Of a DNA stretch of 12,267 nucleotides, positions 1 to 5,604 are shown piece after piece. This stretch comes from Acidobacteriota bacterium (lineage in GTDB: Bacteria > Acidobacteriota > Terriglobia > Acidiferrales > UBA7541), in contig QHYF01000042.1 of assembly GCA_003224075.1 (NCBI GenBank), positions 1 to 12,267 of the forward strand. Reading direction: 5' to 3'. Within the stretch, counting starts at the first letter, position 1; every line of letters begins with the position of its first letter. The position numbers and the translations under genes are program-made. The notes beneath the pieces were generated by a model. That model saw nothing but the letters and a program-made list of their open reading frames with translations. It was not told the origin of the DNA and made no database searches.

Positions 1-453
<453 letters not shown>

Positions 454-534
454 GGAACCCTTTCCACCCCGCGAATTCTGCCGGATGAATCTCTCTTCCT
501 CTCTGGTCTCGGCGCCCTCGGCCTCTGCGCTGGT

Positions 535-1312
535 CTAGGACAATCTTTTCCGCAGAAGATCTTCGACGTCGGCGATTTGGTCACCAAGCAGATTCAGTTT
601 GCGCGCCAGTCCTTGAATTTCCGATTCCGCCCTGCGGTTCACGTCAAAGTCCAGTTCGCTGCGCAAGCGATCCTTCGTGTCCTGGCGATTCTGGCTCATC
701 ATAATCACTGGCGCTTGAACCGCCGCGAGCATCGAGAGGAATAGATTGAGAAGGATGAAGGGATAGGGGTCCCAAGCCGACCGGCGCAAGAAGACATTGG
801 CGGCCACGTAGGTCATCGAGGGCCAAGCGTTCTCCCACGGTTGCTTCCTTCTCGATGACCTCGTTCGGATTGCGACTGGCGCGAACGCGCACGAGTTGCT
901 GCGACGCGTGGAACTGGCGGCCGAGCACCGTCAGCATGTCCATACCCGCAAGCGGCTTGCGCTGCAGCAGAACGGAAATGTCCTGCCGGCTTACCTCCAG
1001 GCACTCCGTTTCTTCCAGGGCAATCGCGCTGGTCTGATGCGGGGTCTGGTCCAGCATGGAAGCGAAGCCAAAGAATTCACCGTGCGACGGCTCATCGACA
1101 ATCACTTCCTGTTGGTCCTGGTCCAGGGTGGTGACGCGCACTTTGCCGGAGACCATCACGTAGGCCTGCCCGCTCGCGTCGCCCATCTTGTAGATGCGCT
1201 GCCGCGGCGCGAATTTCTTGAGTTCCACCTGTCCGGCCAGGACCGCGGTTTCTTCCTCGTCGAGCAGGGCAAACAGCGGCACATGTTTCAACGCTTCGGG
1301 ATTGCACGCCAT
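535..1312 (-). pseudogene. Cyclic-nucleotide-binding domain / DUF1003 membrane protein, apparently frameshifted with an internal deletion
   Basis: Starts at ATG 1312, preceded by GAGGTGA (1316-1322) at good spacing. Residues about 10-125 form a CNB (CRP-like) domain: LFALLDEEE, a basic KKFAPRQRIYKMGD stretch, then GEFFGFASMLDQTPHQTSAIALEETECLEV. It continues as RASRNPNEVIEKEATVGERLA, the usual lead-in to DUF1003. At about 820 the frame is lost and runs on as unrelated residues to a stop at 644. The DUF1003 end resumes in another frame from about 816: TYVAANVFLRR, then WDPYPFILLNLFLSML with a transmembrane helix, MMSQNRQ, and a charged helical tail to TAG at 535. Compared with the family as I remember it, about 20 residues are missing at the join, including the GSW..FI part of the first membrane helix. 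The cause could be a true mutation or a sequencing/assembly error. The function of this family is unknown; a membrane-bound nucleotide sensor is inferred. Confidence 0.8.
811..860. repeat. Perfect 10-bp inverted repeat at the frame break of the CNB-DUF1003 gene
   Basis: GGTCATCGAG (811-820) and CTCGATGACC (851-860) are exact reverse complements separated by 30 bases. The left arm lies exactly where the two coding frames of the CNB-DUF1003 gene join. The right arm is in normal coding sequence (V-I-E of NEVIEKEA). This suggests that the junction bases were copied from the nearby sequence by a fold-back or template-switch event, or that the junction is an assembly artefact. Confidence 0.75.
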
Positions 1313-1315
1313 GGG

Positions 1316-1322
1316 TCACCTC
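1316..1322 (-). promoter_or_regulatory. Ribosome binding site of the CNB-DUF1003 gene
   Basis: Read on the - strand this is GAGGTGA. Its GAGG core lies six bases before the ATG at 1312, which fixes the start of the CNB-domain protein. Confidence 0.7.
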
Positions 1323-1508
1323 GCTTGGTGAGCCAAATCCTGCCCAATCCTGCTGCGCATTTCAAGGATTCCCCGCGTTCTCCCGCGTGCCGCACACTAA
1401 GGGCTTGGCACACAACCGCACGGTCATTTGTCACCCCCAGCGCAAACTGGGCAGGCCGCTCCGGCCATCGATGACCAACGGTGTATGCCGGAAGGGCGTG
1501 ATCTTGTC

Positions 1509-2108
1509 TCAGATGTGCAAGTTCATGACTCTGAGGAGAGTCTGCTGAAGCTTTTGGACTTCTCGTTGCCGCTCGTGTTCTTCCTTGGTGCGGTCATTCA
1601 GCGCTTCTTTCAAGAGAATAAGGTTGCGGCGGAATTCGAGCTGCGCGAGCACGAGGCGGCTCAACGCCCTCAGAGCTTCCTTTTGATCGAAGGTCAGCTC
1701 GCGGGGTGATCGATCGACGACGCAGAGCGTTCCGAGGGCATAGCCGTCCTCGTTGATAAGTGGAGCGCCAGCATAGAAGCGGATGTGCGGCTCGGAAACA
1801 ACGAGGGGATTATTTCGGAAGCGCTCATCCTCGAGCGCGTCAGGTACGACGAAAACGTCGGATTGCTGAATCGCCAGGGAACAAAAGGCAATTTCGCGCG
1901 GCGTCTCTGAAACGTCGAGACCAATGCGTGACTTGAACCACTGGCGATTCTCGTCGACGAGAGAAATCAGTGCGATGGGCGTTTTGCAAATGAAAGAGGC
2001 CAATAGAGTGAGATCGTCGAAGGATTGTTCCGGGTCGGTGTCGAGAATCGCGTACTTTTCCAGAGCTGCGACGCGAGCTGCGTCGGTTTTCGGCATGGCG
2101 ACTGGCAT
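1509..2108 (-). CDS. Stand-alone GAF-domain protein
   Basis: A 199-residue soluble protein. ATG 2108 is chosen because GGGAGG (2115-2120) lies six bases upstream and because the conserved family sequence begins here (DAARVAALEKYAILDTDPEQSFDDL). The frame is open further upstream to 2288, but that part looks non-coding. Residues about 10-162 form one GAF domain of the type often found at the N-terminus of histidine kinases and GGDEF proteins: ALISLVDENRQWFKSRIGL, ETPREIAFCSLAI, VVPDALEDERFRNNPLV, IRFYAGAPL, GYALGTLCVVDRSPREL. Residues about 158-195 are charged and heptad-like, probably a short coiled coil. No kinase, cyclase or other output domain follows. A small-ligand or redox sensor acting through a partner is plausible; the ligand cannot be read from the sequence. 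It is divergent from the toxin-antitoxin genes. Confidence 0.88.
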   Translation of the reverse strand: MPVAMPKTDAARVAALEKYAILDTDPEQSFDDLTLLASFICKTPIALISLVDENRQWFKSRIGLDVSETPREIAFCSLAIQQSDVFVVPDALEDERFRNNPLVVSEPHIRFYAGAPLINEDGYALGTLCVVDRSPRELTFDQKEALRALSRLVLAQLEFRRNLILLKEALNDRTKEEHERQREVQKLQQTLLRVMNLHI

Positions 2109-2114
2109 CGTGGA

Positions 2115-2120
2115 CCTCCC
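2115..2120 (-). promoter_or_regulatory. Ribosome binding site deciding the GAF-protein start
   Basis: GGGAGG on the - strand, six bases before ATG 2108. It supports a 199-residue protein rather than the longer frame opening at 2288. Confidence 0.75.
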
Positions 2121-2151
2121 GCTGAGGCCGCGTTGATCCTGGCTGCCGGCA

Positions 2152-2157
2152 ATCATA
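2152..2157 (-). promoter_or_regulatory. Possible -10 element for the GAF gene
   Basis: TATGAT on the - strand (five of six matches to TATAAT), about 45 bases before the GAF start. The matching -35 is poor (ATGGCG at 17-bp spacing), which would fit an activator-dependent promoter. Two similar direct repeats, ATATGACGGA (2163-2172) and ATATAAGACGGA (2179-2190), lie in the -35 region and could bind a regulator. Confidence 0.3.
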
Positions 2158-2223
2158 CTCCAATATGACGGATACGCCATATAAGACGGAGTGAAAGGGC
2201 TGTTGAAGCGGCGGCGCAACATT

Positions 2224-2237
2224 TGCACAGCCGTGCA
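2224..2237. repeat. Short inverted repeat TGCAC-N4-GTGCA in the GAF/mazE intergenic region
   Basis: TGCAC (2224-2228) and GTGCA (2233-2237) form a small dyad about 115 bp upstream of the GAF start. It could be an operator half-site pair, but at this size it may be chance. Confidence 0.25.
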
Positions 2238-2257
2238 CAGTTTCCCACAATAAAAGC

Positions 2258-2391
2258 GCGAGAATTCACTTGCCAACGCAAACCACAAGTTCTAACCTCA
2301 CGCCAGATTGAACCGGGAAGCGTCAAAAACTTTGCGGCTCAATTGAAAGAGGGCGCATGAGCTTAACGGCTGATGCGCCCTCGATTTTTTT
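2258..2391 (+). ncRNA. Candidate small RNA ending at the orphan terminator
   Basis: Inferred only from the terminator at 2349-2391 and the absence of a + strand gene before it. A weak promoter-like pair lies upstream: TTGCAC (2223-2228), 17 bases, CACAAT (2246-2251). It would start a transcript of roughly 130 nt. Inside it, ATTGA near 2308 can pair with TCAAT near 2340, giving some internal structure. I do not recognise a known RNA family, and the 5' end is a guess. Confidence 0.25.
2349..2391 (+). terminator. Strong intrinsic terminator facing right, without a visible upstream gene
   Basis: GAGGGCGCAT (2349-2358) pairs perfectly with ATGCGCCCTC (2373-2382) around a 14-base loop, and a run of seven T follows at 2385-2391. 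This is a textbook rho-independent terminator for + strand transcription. The nearest upstream gene, the GAF protein gene, is on the - strand and diverges. The hairpin therefore ends either an undetected small RNA starting somewhere in about 2220-2300 or read-through antisense to the GAF gene. Read the other way the stem is followed by only a weak T stretch. It also insulates the toxin-antitoxin promoter just downstream. Confidence 0.85.
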
Positions 2392-2439
2392 GTGGCCTCG
2401 CAAGTACTCCCAGTCACTTACCCCTTCTTCCCGCCTGGT

Positions 2440-2445
2440 TATACT
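2440..2445 (+). promoter_or_regulatory. -10 element of the toxin-antitoxin operon, implying a leaderless mRNA
   Basis: TATACT (five of six matches to TATAAT) ends six bases before the ATG at 2452, so transcription would start at or next to the start codon. A weak -35 (TTACCC, 2418-2423) lies 16 bases upstream. The AAGGG next to the ATG is too close to act as a Shine-Dalgarno sequence for it. Confidence 0.6.
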
Positions 2446-2451
2446 AAGGGT

Positions 2452-2688
2452 ATGAAAACTGCCATGTCCATTCCCGACGAGGTCTTCGAAGGAGCCGAGC
2501 GCCTTGCGCGGCGAACCAAGCGGTCACGCAGCCGCCTGTTCAGCGACGCACTAAAGGAGTATTTGGCCCGCCACGCCCCAGATGAGGTAACCGAGGCCAT
2601 GAACAAGGCGTGCGCCGAAATTGGTGATGCGGAAGACGCTTTCGTTTCATCCGCTGCCCGTCGCGTTCTAGAGCAAAGCGAGTGGTAA
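2452..2688 (+). CDS. MazE-type antitoxin, ribbon-helix-helix-like
   Basis: A 78-residue protein starting MKTAMSIPDEVFEGAERLARRTKRSRSRLFSDALKEYLARH, the usual N-terminus of ribbon-helix-helix antitoxins: a short beta strand (TAMSIPDEVF) followed by two helices, used for DNA binding as a dimer. The C-terminal half (EVTEAMNKACAEIGDAEDAF) is acidic and would wrap the toxin. ATG 2452 is chosen because the fold begins here and a -10 box lies six bases upstream; the frame is open to 2392 but that part covers the promoter. It overlaps the next gene by seven bases, so the two proteins are translationally coupled. By analogy with known mazEF modules the antitoxin probably represses its own operon and neutralises the toxin. 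Confidence 0.85.
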   Translation: MKTAMSIPDEVFEGAERLARRTKRSRSRLFSDALKEYLARHAPDEVTEAMNKACAEIGDAEDAFVSSAARRVLEQSEW

Positions 2689-3026
2689 TTTCACAGGGCG
2701 AAATCTGGTGGGCGGATTTGCCCTCTCCTTCAGGCTCCGGTCCAGGGTTCCGAAGGCCGGTGGTCGTCGTCCAGGGCGACGCCTTGAACCGCAGCCATAT
2801 CGCGACAGTCGTCTGCGTTCCCCTGACCAGCAATCTCAAGTGGGCCTTAGCTCCCGGGAATGTCCGTCTCTCAGCTCGTCTGACCGGCCTGCCAAAAGAT
2901 TCCGTGGCTAACGCGCCTCAAATCATAAGTGTGGGTAAAGCTCTCCTCGCCGCTCGTGTAGGCAAGCTTCCGCGCTCAAAGCTGGAACTACTCCTCTCCG
3001 GGATCGGCGTTGTCCTCGGGAGTTAA
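2682..3026 (+). CDS. MazF/PemK-family toxin endoribonuclease
   Basis: A 114-residue protein from GTG 2682 to TAA 3026, starting inside the last codons of the antitoxin gene. It carries the family's landmarks in order: GEIWWADLPSPSGSGPGFRRPVVVVQGDALN (the first beta strands, and the Arg-Pro-Val-Val-Val motif), HIATVVCVPLTSN, and DSVANAPQIISVGKALLAARVGKLPRSKLELL. MazF toxins are cytosolic, cut single-stranded mRNA at short sequence motifs, and are held inactive by the upstream antitoxin. Length matches the family (about 110-120) and no conserved segment is missing, so the toxin looks intact. The cleavage specificity cannot be told from sequence. There is no good ribosome binding site; coupling to antitoxin translation would limit toxin yield. 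Confidence 0.9.
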   Translation: MVISQGEIWWADLPSPSGSGPGFRRPVVVVQGDALNRSHIATVVCVPLTSNLKWALAPGNVRLSARLTGLPKDSVANAPQIISVGKALLAARVGKLPRSKLELLLSGIGVVLGS

Positions 3027-3059
3027 TTGCGTACCCCTCTGGGGCATCTCATTATGCAA
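3027..3059. other. Hairpin between convergent mazF and PilZ genes
   Basis: TTGCGTA (3027-3033) can pair with TATGCAA (3053-3059) with one G-U pair, enclosing CCCC-TCT-GGGG (3034-3044). It starts directly after the toxin stop codon. There is no T run on either side, so it is at most a weak terminator or an mRNA 3' end stabiliser. Confidence 0.3.
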
Positions 3060-3106
3060 AGCGCAAACAGTTGGCGACATCGCCCCGAGCGCCAAATCCG
3101 CCAGCC

Positions 3107-3796
3107 TTACGCTTCCGGGTCCTTCAACAAATCCTGTAAGTGCCGGTACACGCGCTCAATGGCTCGGAAGAGCTCATCAATCCCTGCTGTTTCCCGGGTT
3201 ACTTTGTGGGCGGCCAAGTCCGTTGCGATTGCTTCGCTGAGCTGAGCCGCGCGGCGGATGCGCTCAGCGGTGATCAAGGGGAGCACCGTCTGCGGATCGT
3301 GCTGCTGCAGTTGGCGCTCCTGCCATTCCTGAACCGCCCACGCGGTCGTGCGCACGTAGTCCACCGCATCGCGGAACTCCTTGAGTATGTCCGGTTCAAC
3401 GCTGCCCGACCGCAGAGCGTTCACAAGTCGGACAAGCTCGGCGCTGGTTTTCTTGAGCTGGAAATTCACACCCCCAAAAGTCTCACTGGGAATCACAAGC
3501 TCGACGGCTACGCCCAGTACATTGCCTTCTTTGGAACGGCGAGTACCAACGACACGAGCGCGAAAAGTTTCTCCTGAAAGGATGTTGGTTAATTCGAGCT
3601 GGCTGCCAATGCCAGGGTAAGTTTTCATTTCCAGCAAACCGCCCTGAACGTTTACTTCCCTGGCCTGAGCGGTTTCTTTGACGCTCTTACCGCTTACCTC
3701 TTGCCACTTCGCCTCCACAGGAACAACGACAGGATAACGGGCGCTCCTCCGTCGCTCCGTTTTTCCAGGCGGCCGGTTCGTGGTCAGTTCATCCAT
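3107..3796 (-). CDS. PilZ-domain protein with helical C-terminal half
   Basis: A 229-residue cytosolic protein from ATG 3796; a GTG at 3820 in the same frame would add eight residues, and neither start has a strong ribosome binding site. Residues about 14-115 form a PilZ domain, the c-di-GMP-binding beta barrel. The RRSAR motif (residues 16-20) matches RxxxR. The second motif, normally [D/N]xSxxG, is changed to NVQGG (49-53), with Gln in place of Ser, so c-di-GMP binding may be weakened or lost. Later segments LELTNILSGETFRARVVGTRRSKEG and LGVAVELVIPSETFGGVNF complete the barrel. Residues 130-229 are predicted helical and charged, without a domain I recognise; they could mediate dimerisation or partner binding. 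The role is probably signalling linked to surface functions, but no pilus or flagellar gene lies near. Confidence 0.85.
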   Translation of the reverse strand: MDELTTNRPPGKTERRRSARYPVVVPVEAKWQEVSGKSVKETAQAREVNVQGGLLEMKTYPGIGSQLELTNILSGETFRARVVGTRRSKEGNVLGVAVELVIPSETFGGVNFQLKKTSAELVRLVNALRSGSVEPDILKEFRDAVDYVRTTAWAVQEWQERQLQQHDPQTVLPLITAERIRRAAQLSEAIATDLAAHKVTRETAGIDELFRAIERVYRHLQDLLKDPEA

Positions 3797-3820
3797 CGCT
3801 CGGCCCTGCTTCAGCTCCAC

Positions 3821-4293
3821 TGGATATCCCTGGATTACTCTTCCTATCCTTTTGTATCGCGAGGGTCCTTTTCCGGCCTATCGCGCATGAGCGATCGTAC
3901 ATAACTGCTTCTGGCAAGTTACTCCGAAGAGCCCACGATTTGAAGCTCAAGTTTTACGCAACCAACGGCGACGGAGAGTCAATCTGATTCATTGCACCGG
4001 AACCGTTCTCCTTTAGTGGACAAGAGACACTTGGTCAATTAGGTGAACATGCCAATCCATGAGTGGGAGAATCCCCGAGACTGGCCATGCGCACAATACC
4101 TGACCGCCATCGATCATCCTGCATCCTGAAAGAGGCGGCTGCCCCACGCGACACCCGCCATTCGCTGCGCTGGCGTTTACCCGCTTGCCGACTCTCCACC
4201 GAGTGGCACTTCGGGACGCTGAAATTATAAATCCGGATTAGGTGAGCTTTGGTCATACGTGACTTGAGACATTGGCGGGGAGCATTACGGATA
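3821..4293. other. About 470 bp without a convincing gene
   Basis: Several open frames cross this stretch (for example 4035-4376 on the - strand), but their translations lack recognisable motifs, are rich in Arg, Ser and Pro, and have no ribosome binding site. The left end must contain the promoter of the PilZ gene, though I cannot pick out a clear -35/-10 pair. An AT-rich spot at 4222-4231 contains TATAAT on the - strand, but no matching -35. I see no tRNA, transposase remnant or strong hairpin. Confidence 0.5.
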
Positions 4294-4521
4294 TCACCCT
4301 TTTTCGGATCTTGCTTGAACGGAGGATGGAGGAAGAAAACGCAAAAAGGGCATGGCGGAAGACGCTCGGTTCCCATTGCAGTGCTTCACGTTGCACTTCT
4401 CACCAGGAGCCACCCGGCTGCAGATCTCCCCGCAGGCGCAGTGGTACGGCACCGGTTTGTCACCCGAAAGCAAACCGACAAGAATTACGATGAACACGAA
4501 GGCCAGAATCCGGAGCTTCAT
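4294..4521 (-). CDS. Possible small exported cysteine-rich protein
   Basis: A 75-residue frame from ATG 4521 to TGA 4294. Residues 1-20 (MKLRILAFVFIVILVGLLSG) look like a signal peptide or membrane anchor: two basic residues and then a strongly hydrophobic helix. Directly after it comes a dense Cys/His cluster, H27-C28-A-C30, C34, C43, H47-C48, compatible with metal binding or disulfides outside the cytoplasm. The final 25 residues look unstructured. The frame is open further upstream to a GTG at 4557, but the hydrophobic segment argues for 4521. There is no clear ribosome binding site. I do not recognise a family, and chance coding cannot be excluded; the ordered signal-plus-cysteine layout is the reason to list it. 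Confidence 0.45.
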   Translation of the reverse strand: MKLRILAFVFIVILVGLLSGDKPVPYHCACGEICSRVAPGEKCNVKHCNGNRASSAMPFLRFLPPSSVQARSEKG

Positions 4522-4581
4522 CTGAATTGAAGTCTCGCGCTTCCGCTGGTGGGCCACAATGGAACGAAAGGTGGGATGTGA

Positions 4582-4597
4582 TGGAACGGAAGTTCCA
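4582..4597. repeat. Small hairpin TGGAAC-GGAA-GTTCCA
   Basis: A 6-bp perfect stem with a four-base loop, 36 bp or more from the nearest genes. ATGGAACG also occurs as a direct repeat at 4559-4566 and 4581-4588. No function is evident; it lies in the gap between the cysteine-rich frame and the oxidoreductase gene. Confidence 0.3.
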
Positions 4598-4697
4598 GGC
4601 CGGACGAAATGGGCGGGCAGACTACGCTAAGTGCTTGGTATCCAATGGGTTACCGCATCCTTCGACGCGACGCAGTTTTCTGCGCCCCGGAAGGGTA

Positions 4698-5090
4698 TCA
4701 CACCGGCCGAATCGCAAAAACAGTCCGCTCCCGCTTCCGGAAGCTCGCAAAGAAATCCAGCAACTGCTTCCACGGCACGTATTTTTGGTTCAGCAGCCGC
4801 ATCCCGTGTTCCGCTTCCGCGCCCGTCACGATCTCAGCTCGCGCATCCACCCATTCGCCCTTCAATCCGCCGCGCATGTCGCACGGCGCGATTCGCACCC
4901 GCGGATTATTCCGGATGCGCTTCACTTTTCCCGAAACGCCGATCGTATACACGTACAATTTCGCGCCGCTCGAATCGAGCTTCGCCGACGGCTCCGCCGC
5001 GAACCACACCGGAGTCTTCACTCCGTCGCCGCTTTTCTTGAACGTTTCGAGATTCAAATATTTTTGCCCGGCGAACGCTGCAAATCCCAT
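4698..5090 (-). CDS. PPOX-class (F420-dependent or flavin) oxidoreductase, split-barrel fold
   Basis: A 130-residue cytosolic protein starting MGFAAFAGQKYLNLETFKKSGDGVKTPVWFA. This is the usual opening of the small pyridoxamine-5'-phosphate-oxidase-like split-barrel family, many of which use coenzyme F420. Next come the barrel strands LYVYTIGVSGKVKRIRNNPRVRIAPCDMRGGLKGEWVDARAEIV, whose KVKRIRNNP and RIAPCD segments are the family hallmark around the cofactor phosphate site. A C-terminal helix and the end ERTVFAIRP close it. ATG 5090 is chosen over the upstream in-frame ATG at 5129 because AGGAG (5098-5102) lies seven bases before it and the family begins there. The substrate cannot be inferred and no F420 biosynthesis gene is in view. 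The gene stands alone and diverges from padR. Confidence 0.88.
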   Translation of the reverse strand: MGFAAFAGQKYLNLETFKKSGDGVKTPVWFAAEPSAKLDSSGAKLYVYTIGVSGKVKRIRNNPRVRIAPCDMRGGLKGEWVDARAEIVTGAEAEHGMRLLNQKYVPWKQLLDFFASFRKRERTVFAIRPV

Positions 5091-5097
5091 GGCCTTG

Positions 5098-5102
5098 CTC
5101 CT
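5098..5102 (-). promoter_or_regulatory. Ribosome binding site deciding the PPOX-family gene start
   Basis: AGGAG on the - strand, seven bases before ATG 5090. It lies inside the longer frame that opens at 5129 and so argues for the shorter protein. Confidence 0.65.
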
Positions 5103-5167
5103 GGCGCTCCATCGTATCGCGACAGCCATTCGATGCGCGTCATTTTACCCGGGTCACAAACACAAAG

Positions 5168-5192
5168 GGCGCTCCGGCCCGGCCGGAGCGCC
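5168..5192. repeat. Perfect 25-bp palindrome between divergent genes
   Basis: The 12-base arm GGCGCTCCGGCC (5168-5179) is an exact inverted copy of 5181-5192 around a single C at 5180. It lies between the divergent oxidoreductase and padR genes, 14 bp before the padR -35 box. On the - strand it is followed by a T-rich stretch (CTTTGTGTTTGTG), so it may stop leftward transcription like an imperfect terminator. On the + strand it is followed by AAAAC, with no T run. A protein-binding operator is the alternative. Confidence 0.7.
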
Positions 5193-5205
5193 AAAACACT
5201 TCTCC

Positions 5206-5234
5206 TTGACAGTCTAGGAGAACGGGATTAGATT
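5206..5234 (+). promoter_or_regulatory. Promoter of the padR-ADOP operon
   Basis: A consensus -35 TTGACA (5206-5211) is followed after exactly 17 bases by TAGATT (5229-5234), four of six matches to the -10 consensus. Transcription would start near 5241, giving a leader of about 22 nt. Confidence 0.75.
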
Positions 5235-5252
5235 CCTAGGTCATCTAGGAGA
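5213..5252 (+). promoter_or_regulatory. Repeated CTAG motifs: probable PadR operator over promoter and RBS
   Basis: TCTAGGAGA occurs twice, at 5213-5221 (inside the -35/-10 spacer) and at 5244-5252 (containing the padR ribosome binding site AGGAG). The palindrome CCTAGG lies between them at 5235-5240. The CTAG cores start at 5214, 5236 and 5245, so the outer pair is 31 bp apart, about three helical turns. A dimeric regulator bound here would cover both the -10 box and the ribosome binding site. Autorepression by the adjacent PadR is inferred from position. Confidence 0.55.
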
Positions 5253-5262
5253 GATCGCTTTC

Positions 5263-5604
5263 GTGGGCAAACAACTCGATCTACTACAAGGCACGCTGGA
5301 CATGCTGATCCTCAAGGCCGTATCGCTCGGGCCCTTGCACGGCTACGGTATTCTGCTGCGCATCCAGCAGATTTCAAAAGATCGTTTGGAAATTCAACAA
5401 GGTTCTCTATACCCCGCGCTGTACCGCCTGGAACACCAGGGTTGGATCAGCAGCGAATGGGGCGAGTCGGAAAACAAGCGCAAGGCGAAGTATTACCGGC
5501 TCACCGCGGCGGGCAAGCGCAGATTGCAAACCGAAACGGAGAACTGGAATCGCATGACGGACGTGATTGCAGGAATCCTGGGGACGAGGCCGGAGGAAGT
5601 GTGA
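5263..5604 (+). CDS. PadR-family transcriptional regulator
   Basis: A 113-residue protein from GTG 5263, with AGGAG at 5247-5251 eleven bases upstream. It has the PadR winged helix-turn-helix in order: LLQGTLDMLILKAVSLGPLHGYGILLRIQQ, the recognition-helix segment IQQGSLYPALYRLEHQGWI, then the wing KRKAKYYRLTAAGKRRL and a short C-terminal dimerisation helix. The length (about 110) is that of the short PadR class. These regulators are cytosolic dimers, usually repressors released by a small molecule, and commonly control an adjoining transporter gene. Here the stop codon overlaps the start of the large permease gene by three bases, so the two are co-translated. The ligand is unknown. Confidence 0.93.
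   Translation: MGKQLDLLQGTLDMLILKAVSLGPLHGYGILLRIQQISKDRLEIQQGSLYPALYRLEHQGWISSEWGESENKRKAKYYRLTAAGKRRLQTETENWNRMTDVIAGILGTRPEEV
5592..5596 (+). promoter_or_regulatory. Ribosome binding site for the ADOP permease
   Basis: GGAGG within the end of padR, four bases before GTG 5601. The start overlaps the padR stop as GTGA, so the permease is translationally coupled to its regulator. Confidence 0.6.

Noticed and set aside
485..538. 17-codon + strand frame (MNLSSSLVSAPSASALV) between mtnA and the CNB-DUF1003 gene
   Set aside because: Too short, no ribosome binding site or context, and it overlaps the end of the convergent gene.
2452..3026. The MazE/MazF pair as part of a larger defence island
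   Set aside because: The neighbours are a GAF sensor and a PilZ protein; no restriction, CBASS, Abi or other defence gene is present.
4035..4376. 113-residue - strand frame in the gap left of the cysteine-rich frame
   Set aside because: No recognisable motif, no ribosome binding site, composition like random translation, and it overlaps the better candidate at 4294-4521.
4527..5231. Long + strand frames opposite the PPOX-family gene
   Set aside because: Arg/His/Ser/Pro-rich shadow frames; the opposite strand encodes a clear PPOX-family protein with a ribosome binding site.
5213..5252. CTAG-containing repeats as a recombination or attachment site
   Set aside because: They coincide exactly with a good promoter and ribosome binding site of a regulator gene, and no integrase or repeat partner is in the window.
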